Shown piece after piece: positions 37,017-47,068 of a DNA stretch of 64,000 bases. This stretch comes from Monosporascus cannonballus (Eukaryota; Ascomycota; Sordariomycetes; Xylariales). Both the position numbers and the translations under genes were made by a program. Every line of letters starts with the position of its first letter. Position 1 is the first letter of the stretch. The stretch spans positions 302,567 through 366,566 of the forward strand of contig QJNS01000047.1 in assembly GCA_004154925.1 (NCBI GenBank), in the 5' to 3' direction. The notes under the pieces are model-generated. The model was given only the letters and a program-made list of their open reading frames with translations, had not been told where the DNA came from and ran no database searches.

Positions 37017-37451
37017 CAACTCGCAGGGGCATATTTAGTTAATTGCCTCCACTCGTCCACTATTTCCCAAACACAGTTAAAACATATCTCCTTATACAAT
37101 TTGTACGGGAAAAGATATCAGAGCAACATCATCTACAGCAACAATTATCGTTTCCCTATTAAGAACGTATGTGCTAGATGAAGTCTAGTTTAGAAATACA
37201 CTTGTTAACAGAAAAACCGCTGTATATGCCGATATTTAAAGCCTGGTACGCCGTTCGTAAAAAGGTTTTTGTTACGTTGGCGTTATTTTAATGGAATAAG
37301 ATAAAGCGCTGCTTTGAAAGTGGTAGGAAATAGTAAATACGTTGTTGGAGGTACTTTTACATAGAAAATGTATGGATAGTGTACATGTTGGCTGTTTAGG
37401 GAATGTTGTGGGGCGGTGGAGGTAACTAACTAAATATACCCCTGCGAGTTG
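37017..37451. mobile_element. MITE-like TIR element in gene-rich DNA (435 bp)
   Basis: Left arm 37,017-37,052 and right arm 37,416-37,451 are inverted copies matching at 33 of 36 positions, with all three differences transitions. The outer end is CAACTCGCAGGGG. TA dinucleotides lie just outside on both sides, which fits a Tc1/mariner-type TA target. Weaker similarity continues inward beyond 36 bp. The interior has no transposase frame, so the element is non-autonomous. It has a more balanced composition than the repeats in the left half. Confidence 0.72.
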
Positions 37452-37753
37452 TACTAAGTAGGGTTTCAACGGGAGGGCCCTTCAGCCGCGGGAGCTCATC
37501 ACTATTCGACCGAGGGACAGATATCTGCGCCCTTATGCATACATGTCTCGGCGCAGCCACCATACCTTGCTTGAGCATTATGAGCCATTAGTTGGTGTCA
37601 CCTGCCCTCAGTCGGTCGGCGACGTGTTCGAGCGTAGATCAGTCGCTCTGCGCAGCTGCCTACGCAGTTATGTAAATAAACAAATAACACTGGGAAGGCT
37701 GGGAACCTGACGCATAGGAACCTAACCACCAGGGATATGCATGCCAGGCGCGT

Positions 37754-38041
37754 TCAGTGATTACGCAACGGTGTAGATGACATATTCATGACTGTTGGGC
37801 TCATCGGGTTACGAGCTCGTCGGGCGAGGCTCGAGAGCGTGATAGGGTGGTCCTTGGAGGCTGTGATGATATCAGAATTACCGCGCCGAGAGCGGCGGTT
37901 GTGAGGTTTCGCTTGAACATCACTCTCATCTGCCCAGGCAGCATCATGAACAAACTCGTTGACCCGACCCCTCAAGCCTCGCCAGATAGCACCTTTTTCA
38001 TCCAATAGTTCTGCCCCTGAACGATTATTCGGCGCTGCCAT
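37754..38041 (-). CDS. Uncertain small ORF just downstream of the HET-TPR gene (95 aa)
   Basis: An ATG at 38,041 opens 95 codons to a TGA at 37,754-37,756, beginning 15 nt after the stop of the HET-TPR frame and in a different frame. The composition is polar and basic in the middle (N-R-R-S-R-R). No domain is recognised. It may be a separate small gene, 3' UTR, or the remains of a longer C-terminus of the neighbour lost by frameshift. Confidence 0.25.
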   Translation of the reverse strand: MAAPNNRSGAELLDEKGAIWRGLRGRVNEFVHDAAWADESDVQAKPHNRRSRRGNSDIITASKDHPITLSSLARRARNPMSPTVMNMSSTPLRNH

Positions 38042-38055
38042 GCCGGAATCCACCC

Positions 38056-41000
38056 TCAGGCCTGCCGGCCATTGCCGAAAGCAGGGAAATCCGGCGATCC
38101 GAAACCAAAGGCCGAATCATTCTTGACGACGCGGTGAAAACTTATCTCTGACACAGCCGGTGCTACGCCGCTTGTCTGCACCTCCTTAATCTCGGTCACG
38201 GTTACCCCATTGCGCGTATACGATGCTTTGACCGCGCTGGAGCTCATTCCATGCTGAGTTTGTTGGCTCTCGAACCTATCGAATTGGTGGAATGGGTTCA
38301 GACCGTGACGGCTAAATCTAGCTCCGAATTCCCTCGGCCTTAGAAAGTCGTGCGGCGTCCCGTGGGCTTCTTTCATCGTGCTGCTGCTGGGGCCGCGGCT
38401 TCTCGTGTCGCCTGGGAAACCGGCATGGCGGTCCTGGAAAGCCCCGTCGAACATCTTGGTCCATTCTGTCCCCTCAGCACGGGGGGGGACCCCACCTCGA
38501 CCAGTACTCTTATTAGTGTTAGCGTGCAGCGTGCCGAGCTCGAGCGTCGCACGCTTCGCCACATCGTACTCGGGTGTACCCACTTCGGTTGGCCCCTCTT
38601 GTGCCTGTCGAAGCAGCCGTTCAGCCTCGTCAGCTCGTCCTCGCATCTGGGAGAGCGTGGCTGTGATCAATGCTGCCTGGCGGGTCAGCCAGTGGCCGCG
38701 ACCGAGGTTGCTCTCGCATCGCTGCAGCAGTTCGGCAGATAGCTCCCTTGCCTTGGCCTCCCTCCTCTGAGCCAAGCAGATCTGGACAAGATCCAACACA
38801 GCGCGCAACGCCAGGATGTGGTCGGAGCCAACCTCTTGCTCGTAGCCGCCAAGAACAGCCCGTAGCAGTTCTTCCCCCTCGCTAATCGCCCCTTGATGCA
38901 GCCATTCCCTCGCCAAATTGTGCGCCGTGAGGAGCGAGATTGCGTTGCTCTTGCCGACGTCTCTCGAAAAGACGCGTAGTGCGCTAAGATATGCGCGCTC
39001 AGCATCGCTCCTCTCGGTTTTGGCTTCACTTCCCGGCGAGCGAGAGGGACGAAGGCCCAATGCGTGTTGATTGTCGTATGCAAGTGCGGGTACTGAAGGC
39101 GGAAGCCGGTGACCAAACCTTTGCAGCCCAATTTGATACCAGCTCGTTGCCTGAGCCATGCGGTCCTTTTGGCTCAGCAGCAGGCAGGTAAGCTCGCCAA
39201 TCGCCTGGAACTTGATGCCATGCTTCTCAAAGCTTTCGTCGGTGCAGTTGTTGATCAAGCCTTCGTAGACCCGCACCGCGTCGTCAACCCAACCGAGTTT
39301 CGAGCACACATTAGCCAGCGTGCGCGCCGACGAGAGGTTCGCCGGCTCCGTCCACCCGTTGACGGGGAGCATCCGTAGGGCAGCTTTGCAGGCGCGCTTG
39401 GCGTCTGGGAGCCAACTGTGGGCAAGATACTGTGAGGCCAGCAGCGTCATTTCCGCAAATCCCAGCCTGTTTTCGACCCAGCTCGAGATGCCAATGTCCC
39501 TCCGAAGCAAGAAGCTCATGACTGCGGCTGGGTTGCTCCCGGATGAGAAGGCCTCGAGCAAAAGCTCGTCTGTTTTCTCCGGCTCGGATGCGTCGCGCTT
39601 GCCGCCCCTTCCTCCGACCTTGTTCTCTTCCTTGTCGCTGGCTTCGCCCTCGTCTTCGTCCTTGAGAGGGGGATTGTAGCGCCGCACGCCGGCCGCCTCG
39701 TACCAAGCTTTCCCCTTCTTGAGCGGGGACAAGTAACGTAGGTTGAGAAGTTGCGATTTCTTGGCCGCTTTCCTGACGTGGGCGATGAAGGTCTTCCCGC
39801 CCCCGCTGGTGTGCTCAGAGCCACCAACCACGGGCTTGGGATGGGCCGACAGCCACTTCTCGAGGATAGTCCGCGCAGCGACATCCGGTCGGCCGTTCTC
39901 GGCGCCAATCCGGATCATGGCATCGCAGGCAAGGCGACGCTGTTCGCTGACCTCGGTATCAGCAGTTTCATCTTCTTCTTCTTCGGCCTTGTCCTCGGAC
40001 ACGCGCACAGCGCCCACATATCGACAATCAATCAAGGGTACGCCGTCTGCCTGGTCCGTCTGCACTGCTGCGACCAGCAGGGCTGGCGCCTCCATGTCGT
40101 CCTCCGCTCGTTCGCGTAGGACCAAGCAGTTCTCCCAGTGGAGCAGTGCGTTGTAGAAGTGCACCACAACCGAGATATCCTCGCCGTGGGGCTCCAGCCT
40201 CCTGTTCCGGATCTGCTTCGCCGTCACCACCTCGACGTGCCACTTGCCCACTACGGCACCCTTCTCGTCCACCCTGATGACGCGCTCCTTTCTAGCCTGA
40301 CGCTCGTCCAGGTCGGTGCACAGGTCGATGGGCATGTCGTCTAGGGTGGCCGGGCACCATGAGAACGGCCCCGTCTCGCGCATCGTGGGTTTTCCGTGGA
40401 GGAGGCTCGAGTGCGGGACGGCGCCTAGGTGTGCGATGATGTCGCACGTTATCTCGCCCTCGCTGCGGTTCATGTCGCACCGCGGCACGTCCGCGAGGAG
40501 CGCGGCGATAACAGTACGGTCCCGCATCCGCGAAGTGCTCCGCGGCCGGAGGACGGCGACAATGTCGTCGACGTATTCGATGGTGGCGTGGCGGATGCGC
40601 GAGACTAGCGACGACGCGAGCCAGTGCGCGCGTGAAACCGTGCCCGGGTGCTTGGCCAGAATGTCATCGTCAAGGTCCTTGATATCAGGTGTGTTTTGGT
40701 CTGGTCCCTTGAAGAGCACCTTGACTTTCTTGGACAAGAAGAGCTCGAGGGCAGTCCAGCATCTCGCGAACCACGGGGAGAGAACCAGGGCGAGACAAGC
40801 AGTTGCGGGATCGGTGAATGGGATACCTAGGAGGTATCGATCGTGGACGACGGTGTACTGGGCATTCGCGTAGTTGCGATTCATTTGGCTCAGAGCCTTG
40901 GACCGCGCCTCGGGCTTCAGCGGGATGGATAACGCATCCCACCATATCCCCTCGCAATGCAGGGATTCTGCGATCCGGGTAAAGTAGTCGATGAGGCAGC

Positions 41001-42099
41001 TGTTGACGGTTCCTTGTTCCTTGCGCCCTACCCCCGTACCGTCAGACCAGACGTGCGAGATGGCAATGTAGGCGTCGTCGGTCGCAGCAAGCACCGGCGA
41101 GCGGCGAGACCAAGCAGTTCCTGTGCCAAGCTCCAGAGCCTCTATGAGATCCTCGACTGGATACATGCGCTGTTCGCAGCTTGAGCCCGAGCATTTGTGG
41201 AGCTGGTCGAGTTTGGTGCTGTCTTGGTGAGAGGATTGGCACCTGCTAGCGGCGCATGAGCCGTGCCCCTCGTGCTGGAGCTGCCGACGAGGAGTGAGGG
41301 CGTTGACCAAATCTGGCAGGTCGCTCTGCTTGCGCTCTGCCAGGTTCACAAAGTTCCAGAACCGATATTTGCAGAGAGATAGGTCGGGGATCTTCTTGGA
41401 CGCCTTCTCGATTGCGGGCAGGCTCGCAAACTTGGGAATGTAGTGATGATCCCACCGCTTCAAGGAAGCTACTCCCAGGCCTCTGAAGGCAAGGATGTTC
41501 GCCATCCAGTAGATGACGTTGCTAACATCGAACATTTCCTGCGTTGGCGAGGGGCACCCGTCGTGGGTTGGCTGGAACAGCGTTGTCTCGTCCTTGGTGT
41601 TCTCCAGAAGACTGTAACATCCATGGATGGCGTTGACCATGTGCGTGTGGGCTAGGGTGCCTCCCACCCCTTGCTCCAGCTCCTCCCGGCAAGATAGGGC
41701 GACAATCGCCCAGTTTCGGAAAGCAGTCCAGCGGCAGGTAGGGGCAGTCTGGTCCATGGCTTTCCGCATCTCGCTACAAGCCTTATTGCTGCATTCGCGA
41801 ACTCTGGCTGCGGCGCAGAGGAGGCCCAACTGGGTCAGGAAGCCAACTTGACTGTACGATTCGGGCTTCGACGTGGTTGGATCTTTATACCACGCTTTCA
41901 TGGGGAGCTGGGAATTTGAGCACATCTCGCCTCCGCCATCACCACCATCGCCACCGCCCTTGGCCGGGATGATGAGCGTTTGGTGGGCCTCGAGGACAAG
42001 GGGAGGTTCGGGGAGGGGCTGCAGCCGTTTGTTGTACCCATGGGCCAGGAGATTGTGGTACTGGAACGCGCCGATAACCAGATTCGCCGGGGAATCCAT
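38056..42099 (-). CDS. HET-like domain protein with TPR-like repeats (1347 aa)
   Basis: One uninterrupted exon of 4 kb; ATG at 42,099, TGA at 38,056. Residues 1-330 are an N-terminal extension with scattered Cys/His. Residues about 340-470 are a divergent HET (heterokaryon incompatibility) domain: YIAISHVWSDG (Tyr344 onward), then GIWWDALSIP near 381 and W-F-x-R-C-W-T-A-L-E-L near 446, the order seen in the SHVWSDG subclass. An acidic/basic low-complexity linker follows, then about 300 residues (about 873-1170) of helical TPR-like repeats (A-x-x-L-x-x-x-Y-L-A..., D-A-V-R-V-Y-E-G-L). A Ser/Gly-rich tail follows. No NACHT/NB-ARC P-loop is visible. HET domains trigger incompatibility cell death and TPRs bind partners, so a receptor-like role in non-self recognition is inferred. 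A 56-bp intron (42,115-42,170) lies in the 5' UTR. Confidence 0.85.
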   Translation of the reverse strand: MDSPANLVIGAFQYHNLLAHGYNKRLQPLPEPPLVLEAHQTLIIPAKGGGDGGDGGGEMCSNSQLPMKAWYKDPTTSKPESYSQVGFLTQLGLLCAAARVRECSNKACSEMRKAMDQTAPTCRWTAFRNWAIVALSCREELEQGVGGTLAHTHMVNAIHGCYSLLENTKDETTLFQPTHDGCPSPTQEMFDVSNVIYWMANILAFRGLGVASLKRWDHHYIPKFASLPAIEKASKKIPDLSLCKYRFWNFVNLAERKQSDLPDLVNALTPRRQLQHEGHGSCAASRCQSSHQDSTKLDQLHKCSGSSCEQRMYPVEDLIEALELGTGTAWSRRSPVLAATDDAYIAISHVWSDGTGVGRKEQGTVNSCLIDYFTRIAESLHCEGIWWDALSIPLKPEARSKALSQMNRNYANAQYTVVHDRYLLGIPFTDPATACLALVLSPWFARCWTALELFLSKKVKVLFKGPDQNTPDIKDLDDDILAKHPGTVSRAHWLASSLVSRIRHATIEYVDDIVAVLRPRSTSRMRDRTVIAALLADVPRCDMNRSEGEITCDIIAHLGAVPHSSLLHGKPTMRETGPFSWCPATLDDMPIDLCTDLDERQARKERVIRVDEKGAVVGKWHVEVVTAKQIRNRRLEPHGEDISVVVHFYNALLHWENCLVLRERAEDDMEAPALLVAAVQTDQADGVPLIDCRYVGAVRVSEDKAEEEEDETADTEVSEQRRLACDAMIRIGAENGRPDVAARTILEKWLSAHPKPVVGGSEHTSGGGKTFIAHVRKAAKKSQLLNLRYLSPLKKGKAWYEAAGVRRYNPPLKDEDEGEASDKEENKVGGRGGKRDASEPEKTDELLLEAFSSGSNPAAVMSFLLRRDIGISSWVENRLGFAEMTLLASQYLAHSWLPDAKRACKAALRMLPVNGWTEPANLSSARTLANVCSKLGWVDDAVRVYEGLINNCTDESFEKHGIKFQAIGELTCLLLSQKDRMAQATSWYQIGLQRFGHRLPPSVPALAYDNQHALGLRPSRSPGSEAKTERSDAERAYLSALRVFSRDVGKSNAISLLTAHNLAREWLHQGAISEGEELLRAVLGGYEQEVGSDHILALRAVLDLVQICLAQRREAKARELSAELLQRCESNLGRGHWLTRQAALITATLSQMRGRADEAERLLRQAQEGPTEVGTPEYDVAKRATLELGTLHANTNKSTGRGGVPPRAEGTEWTKMFDGAFQDRHAGFPGDTRSRGPSSSTMKEAHGTPHDFLRPREFGARFSRHGLNPFHQFDRFESQQTQHGMSSSAVKASYTRNGVTVTEIKEVQTSGVAPAVSEISFHRVVKNDSAFGFGSPDFPAFGNGRQA

Positions 42100-42114
42100 A
42101 TTGAATACGTATCC

Positions 42115-42170
42115 CTGTGTTTGTTAGTAACGATAATTCTGTAGGGGAGAGAAAGGAAGGGTGTGCATAC
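42115..42170 (-). other. 5' UTR intron of the HET-TPR gene
   Basis: On the minus strand this 56-bp segment starts GTATGC and ends TTACTAACAAACACAG, giving a consensus donor, branch site and acceptor 15 nt before the ATG. Splicing places a TAG immediately upstream of the frame, so the intron is non-coding. An 18-nt hairpin (CACCCC/GGGGTG) sits just upstream of the donor at 42,176-42,193. Confidence 0.65.
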
Positions 42171-43220
42171 CTACACACCCCAAGTTCGGGGTGAAATCGG
42201 TCAATTACAGACTGACTGACGCCAGCAAGTCTTCTAGGGCAATGAGATGCGAATTCTCGGACCAGAAAAAGGTGTGTGCGAAGACAAACGCGGTGGTAAT
42301 TCCAACCCTTGGCACCACCATTCAGTTCCTTTTATCAGTTTCCAGTCTCTCTTGACTTTGACAAGACAGTTCAGCCAATGAAACCCACCGATATGGTTGA
42401 TAGGCTCGTATTTATTCCTCCTCCCGCGTAGGCCGCACCAAAATACCTATGTACCTCAGGTCAATGAATGTCGAGTTGGGCTGTTGGGCTGAGGACTCAG
42501 CAAGCGTCTTGGCTTTGTCCCCCGTTGTAAGCCCACTGATGCCTAACCCCGCAGGGCAGACGCTGATGGCACGTGATGGCATTCTTGCTCACCCTACCCT
42601 CCCGGATTCCGAGGGTGGAGGGGCCTGCGTCGTTATGTTCCCTACGATAGGTAAGAAGGGCAGCCTTGTGCTGTGTAAGGCCGGCACAGATTCAGTGGGG
42701 GCCCGCAACGAATCGCGGTCACATTGCGGAGTCGATGATAAGGATGAAGATGACAACGAGGCGTTCACGACCCTGGAAGGAATCCGTCGTAATTGGCTGG
42801 ACGTTGGCAATCTCCTCGCGACGTTTTTGCCCATTCTGCCCAGGCAGGACTTGACGTAGGCGAGATTTCCGGGGCACGGTGCGGTGAGGACAGCGTCCTC
42901 GCCCTTTTGGTCGAGCCCGGCATGAAAGAGGGAGCCGGTAAGGTGAACAGTAAATTCGCTTTGCCCAGAGTTGATTCTCGATTCGGCTTCGTTAATTGGT
43001 GAAACCCCTGGACAGTGGAAAAACGGGGGCAACACAGTCCCCAACGGTGATACCTGGACCCAGGGGCTTCAAATGATGGTTATGGTCCGATGCTCTAAAT
43101 TCCTACAATGTTCAGTATAGGCGGTAACTTCTTGGGCCTTGAACTCCCGCGCCAATCCAGCCCGCTTGTGCGTTTCGTGCCAGTCCCGCCGAAATCTGCC
43201 TTGGGAGCGTGTACCTCGTC
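42171..43220. other. Intergenic, promoter side of the HET-TPR gene
   Basis: About 1 kb between the HET-TPR start and the 3' end of the HET pseudogene. An inverted CCAAT box is present near 42,373 (AGCCAATGAAA on the plus strand). Two overlapping opposite-strand open frames (42,449-42,859 plus, 42,589-43,044 minus) have no recognisable domains and probably arise by chance. Confidence 0.4.
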
Positions 43221-45530
43221 CTACTGATTTGCTAGAACCAGGATGAGCGCCCATTTTCCCCTTCTAGGTAGCAGTGAAACGTCCCCAAGAGGTGTGGCTT
43301 CTTGGAAAAGAGGAACGTCGCGGGGTGTCTTGTCAACCCACGATTTCCCACCATCCAACAACACTTTCATCCAGCACCGCTGAGTATCGCTGAAGTATAC
43401 TTTGGCGTAGGCAAGGCCACTTGCCACTAGCTTGCACTTTGGTAGCAATGGCCCTCTTGGTGTGAGATGCGCACAACAAACCTCTCCAAAAAGCCCGACG
43501 TTACCACGCGATGGGGTCACATTGGCGTCAAGCATTTCCGAAAAGTAGTGAACCTGGTCGCCCATGGACGCTCCCAATGGACATTGCCATCTACAGCAGC
43601 CCATGACCAAGACGGTGCCCGATATGCGGATGGTCTCCCCATCGCTTTATGTCCAACGTGTAAGGAGTTGTGGATCCATAGTAGATCATCGAGAATGCTG
43701 CTCCGCCATAAGCCAGTGAGATAGTGGTCGCCACCTGAAGCCGTATGGAACGCCCTGGTGGAAATAGCAGTTAGTGATACGAATTTACCCTAATATTAGG
43801 GGGAGGGCAATTAGGTGTGAGGAGTAATGGACTGCGCTAGAGAGACCCAAGTTTCCTCGGAGTGATCAAGACAACACGGGAACCAAACGTACTTGGCTAG
43901 ACCAGCAAGTGCCGGGAGTTTGTCGCTTGGTACCGTTAGGTCCCTTGCGGTGTAGTCCGTCACGATGCTCTGCCATAGAGTTTTCAAATGCACAGGACCG
44001 CAATTTTCCGGCAGCCTTGTTAGCCCCAGCCCGTACATACCGCGATCGCTCTCGGAAACCGAAATAGTCCGACGCTCCTAAGTAACTTGCTTTTGGTGGT
44101 AGGCCAGGACCCGCGGCGACGGAATACGTTCTTGGAGCGTCCAGCCACATTTCCGTTGAAGGCCCTGAAGTCAAGGCGATGCTGACTGAAGCACTCCCCG
44201 CTGAAGGGCGCTCGCCGAACATACCACCATCCGCATGTCTAGCGCTCGCGGCGGCAATGGTGATTCGAGCGTCGCCGTAGACACGGTCCATCGTTACAGA
44301 TTCGGCCTCCCAGTCAGCCACACACCTGGGATCTCGTCCCTGAAGGATGCACAGGGCGTCTACCCAGAGATAACGCCGTCCGAGCCGCCTTGTGATCGTG
44401 ATGGCATCTCGTATAGTCCGGGGGAGTTCTGACTCAGAGAAGCTGCTTAATCGTTCCTCAAGGTCCAGTGACGTTGTGCAGTAAGGCTTCACCGCTCCTT
44501 GGCTTTGGGTGCCCCCAGCAGTAGCTGAGGGCAGTGTAGTCGGTCGGTGTTCGCTTTGCCCCAGAACCGTGGGCCTCCACGAGCCGAACAATCCCTTCCC
44601 CCTTGGTAGGGTTCACGTCGAGAAGTCTGGATGGGGTAGAACTCGAATGGCGGCTTCTATATTTCTCATGATCCCGCTCACGGGATTCCAGCCATCCGAA
44701 TATCAACTGAAAGATCTCATCGGAATCCACAGATCCGTAGGGCCGCTAACAGAGCAACTTGCTTCTTCCCAGTCGTATTAACAGACCAAGATGATGGCAT
44801 CACGTTAGTCCGGCTCGTTCTTTTACTCTGGGGTATTGAGGGCACGTACTTGGGGTACCCCGGATCTCCAGGGAGACCATGCAAACAGCATGGGGGTGCG
44901 ATGAGGTCGCTGGCGCATCGTTGCGCTTGGTTAACATCTGCATTAGTGCTAGATTCGATCGGAGAATCTCCATATTTGGGTGTACGCCGTTGCTCATTTC
45001 CTTTACCGTATCACCAGGCCCACAGACCACAACAACGTTCTCGGTCGCAGCCGGGTTCAGCTTTATCCACATCTTGGTCAAGTCGTCGCCGTGGGGTTTT
45101 CGTGGTTGGACGCTATTGTTGCAACTGCAGCGTTGAAGGGCCGCCCAGAGCAGGCTGCAAAAGGGGCAGCCGTTTTCATCCTCGAGTGCTTCATGAACGA
45201 GGCTTTTCGGTGATGGGTGAACCCGTCCCAGTGTTGGAGAGTATCGAGTGGGAGAGTATCGAGTGGGAGAGTATCGAGTGAGAGAGTTTGGCAAAGCTCG
45301 CACAATCCGGGCGTCATTAGAGCATAGTTAGAGGTCATGTCGGGGCTGAATGAGATGGGGGATGGGATGTTGGTGGGGGTGTGTTCCATGTTGAGATTTT
45401 CGTCTGTGGGCTCGAGGAGCTGCTGCAACGGCTGCATTGAGACGGAACAACTTTTCCAATTAGAGAGCGTCTCAACGTTCTCCAGATTGCAGGCCCCAAA
45501 CAAGGGGCTCTGCTGGTTGGTACACTCCAT
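43221..45530 (-). pseudogene. HET-domain (heterokaryon incompatibility) pseudogene
   Basis: Read from the ATG at 45,530, the locus shows the classic full-length HET layout: LCELC near the start, GCPFCSLLW, YTALSYCWG, RRYLWVDALCI, GWTLQER, the DYTARDLT..DKLPALAGLA block, YLTGLW, and YRAPSWSWA near the end. The motifs lie in different frames. Frame changes fall at an A4 run (45,204-45,207), a G5 run (44,512-44,516), an A3 run (44,150-44,152) and a T4 run (43,541-43,544). A TAG at 44,078-44,080 replaces the aromatic position usual there, a one-step change from TGG. A 138-bp intron (43,755-43,892, GTACGT donor, CACTAAC branch) keeps frame, and an 81-bp one (about 44,746-44,826) is probable. The combination argues for a true pseudogene, not one assembly error. 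Confidence 0.85.
45236..45280 (-). repeat. 15-bp tandem repeat x3 in the HET pseudogene
   Basis: Three perfect copies of GGAGAGTATCGAGTG (plus-strand reading) at 45,236-45,250, 45,251-45,265 and 45,266-45,280, followed by a partial unit. In the original frame each adds five residues (LDTLP) and does not shift the frame. It lies between the LCELC and GCPFC motifs. Confidence 0.9.
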
Positions 45531-47068
45531 TTCGCAAAACTAAGAGATCAACAAGATGTGACAAGGCGCCCAAATAACAGCTAAAGAAGAGAGGCATGAA
45601 AGTTTAGCATCAAGACTTGGAGACAAATTCATGACATTGCTTTGGTTGGGATTGCTTCGGGATCCCATTTAATGCTCCCGTCGCAGCTGCAGAATTGGCA
45701 TCTCAGCTTGGTGCTCTCATTGGGGGTGAGGAACGAGCAGGTGAAGTTGATGGAGGGGCAACGGCTGTAGGGCCGCCAAACAACCTCACCGCTGGCCTTG
45801 GAAGCTTGAGCGCGCCGAGATGTCGCGACCAGGTTCCAGCTCGGAGGGGGTAGAGAAAAGCTCTGGGGAGCTCAGGCACTTTTTCGTTCTTAGTCTACAT
45901 GTGCACAACTTATCAGGTTATCTAGGTATGGAGCTGTGCAGCCGATCTGATCCGGGTCGGCGGCAGGGATAGAAACAGCTATACTCCCGACTCCCTGCTA
46001 TTCTAGGTATCCTAGGTGAAGTATATATTATAGATGTTCAGAGTTGCTAGTCATGCTGTTGACAAGCTGATACGCTACCAGGGGAGCAAGGGACAGGACC
46101 AGGCCAAAGTTCGGTCTCCGCCGTAGGTAGCTACCAATGCACAGGAACGATTGGAAGGCTTTGCTCTTTCCATTCCGCCGTATTTCCAAAATGGCCCTAG
46201 CGATAGTTGCTATTGGCAGATATCCCCCAATGAAATGGGCTCATTACCAAGACTCACGTAGGACATTTAGTGCTCAACCCTCCGGGTACTGCCTTGTGGC
46301 TTACTGTGGCGGGATTTCACAGAGGACCAAACTTTGGCCTGAACCCTAGGACCGAGCAAAGGTACAACAAAGACGCTGCAAGGGCCGCCCGCACTTGGCG
46401 ATTGGCAGGTACTTGGCGCTAAGCCTCCGAAAGATGGTGAAAGATGGGGGTTACTGTACATCATACACGCACGTAGCCACCTGCCAGAAGGCTGGGTGGG
46501 GTACGATAACGGCGAATCGGAGCATTCTAGTCCATCTCGCAGTCGTCATAAGGCAATCAGGTGGCACACGCGTATCAACAAGTGGAGACGTCAGGGACTC
46601 AAGGTGTCGTGGGCGTATGCCGTATTATACTTGCAGACTTACCGCCATCAATATATTACACACCTACATCGTCGTCAGCTTAAACTTTCTTGTAGCTTTC
46701 TTTTAACTATCGACTGCATCTGCATACGGGGGAGCCTGGACCATACATATCTTAACCATCCTCAACTTCGCTTAATCCTGCCCCTTCCATCTCGAGACCT
46801 ACGTGTCTATCAGAGCTCGTTGGCCTACTGAAAGTAACCCATCTTCTTAGACCTCCGTTCCCATCGATAGCTACCTACCTGTATCAGGAACCCCGCCGGT
46901 AACCCACAGCCGAGACCGGCAACCGCCTCCACGAGGTGCTACCATTAATCGACGAGTCCAGCCACCAAGACAGCTCGATGAATCACCATTATACCATTAT
47001 CTATTTACTCTAGTGGTTACTTTCGCTCCAACCATTAGTTGATCTATCTTCTTATTTCAACCGCCGCG
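45531..47068. other. Intergenic, including a possible small TIR element and the ATG15 promoter
   Basis: 1.5 kb between two divergent transcription units. 46,099-46,119 and 46,322-46,342 are inverted copies of YCAGGCCAAAGTTYGGTC, a 20-bp pair spanning 244 bp, which could be a small MITE; no target duplication is evident. The last 200 bp before the ATG15 start is pyrimidine-rich leader. No gene is supported. Confidence 0.4.

Noticed and set aside
42449..43044. Overlapping opposite-strand ORFs (136 and 151 codons)
   Set aside because: They conflict with each other, have no recognisable domain, and lie in a promoter-like interval.
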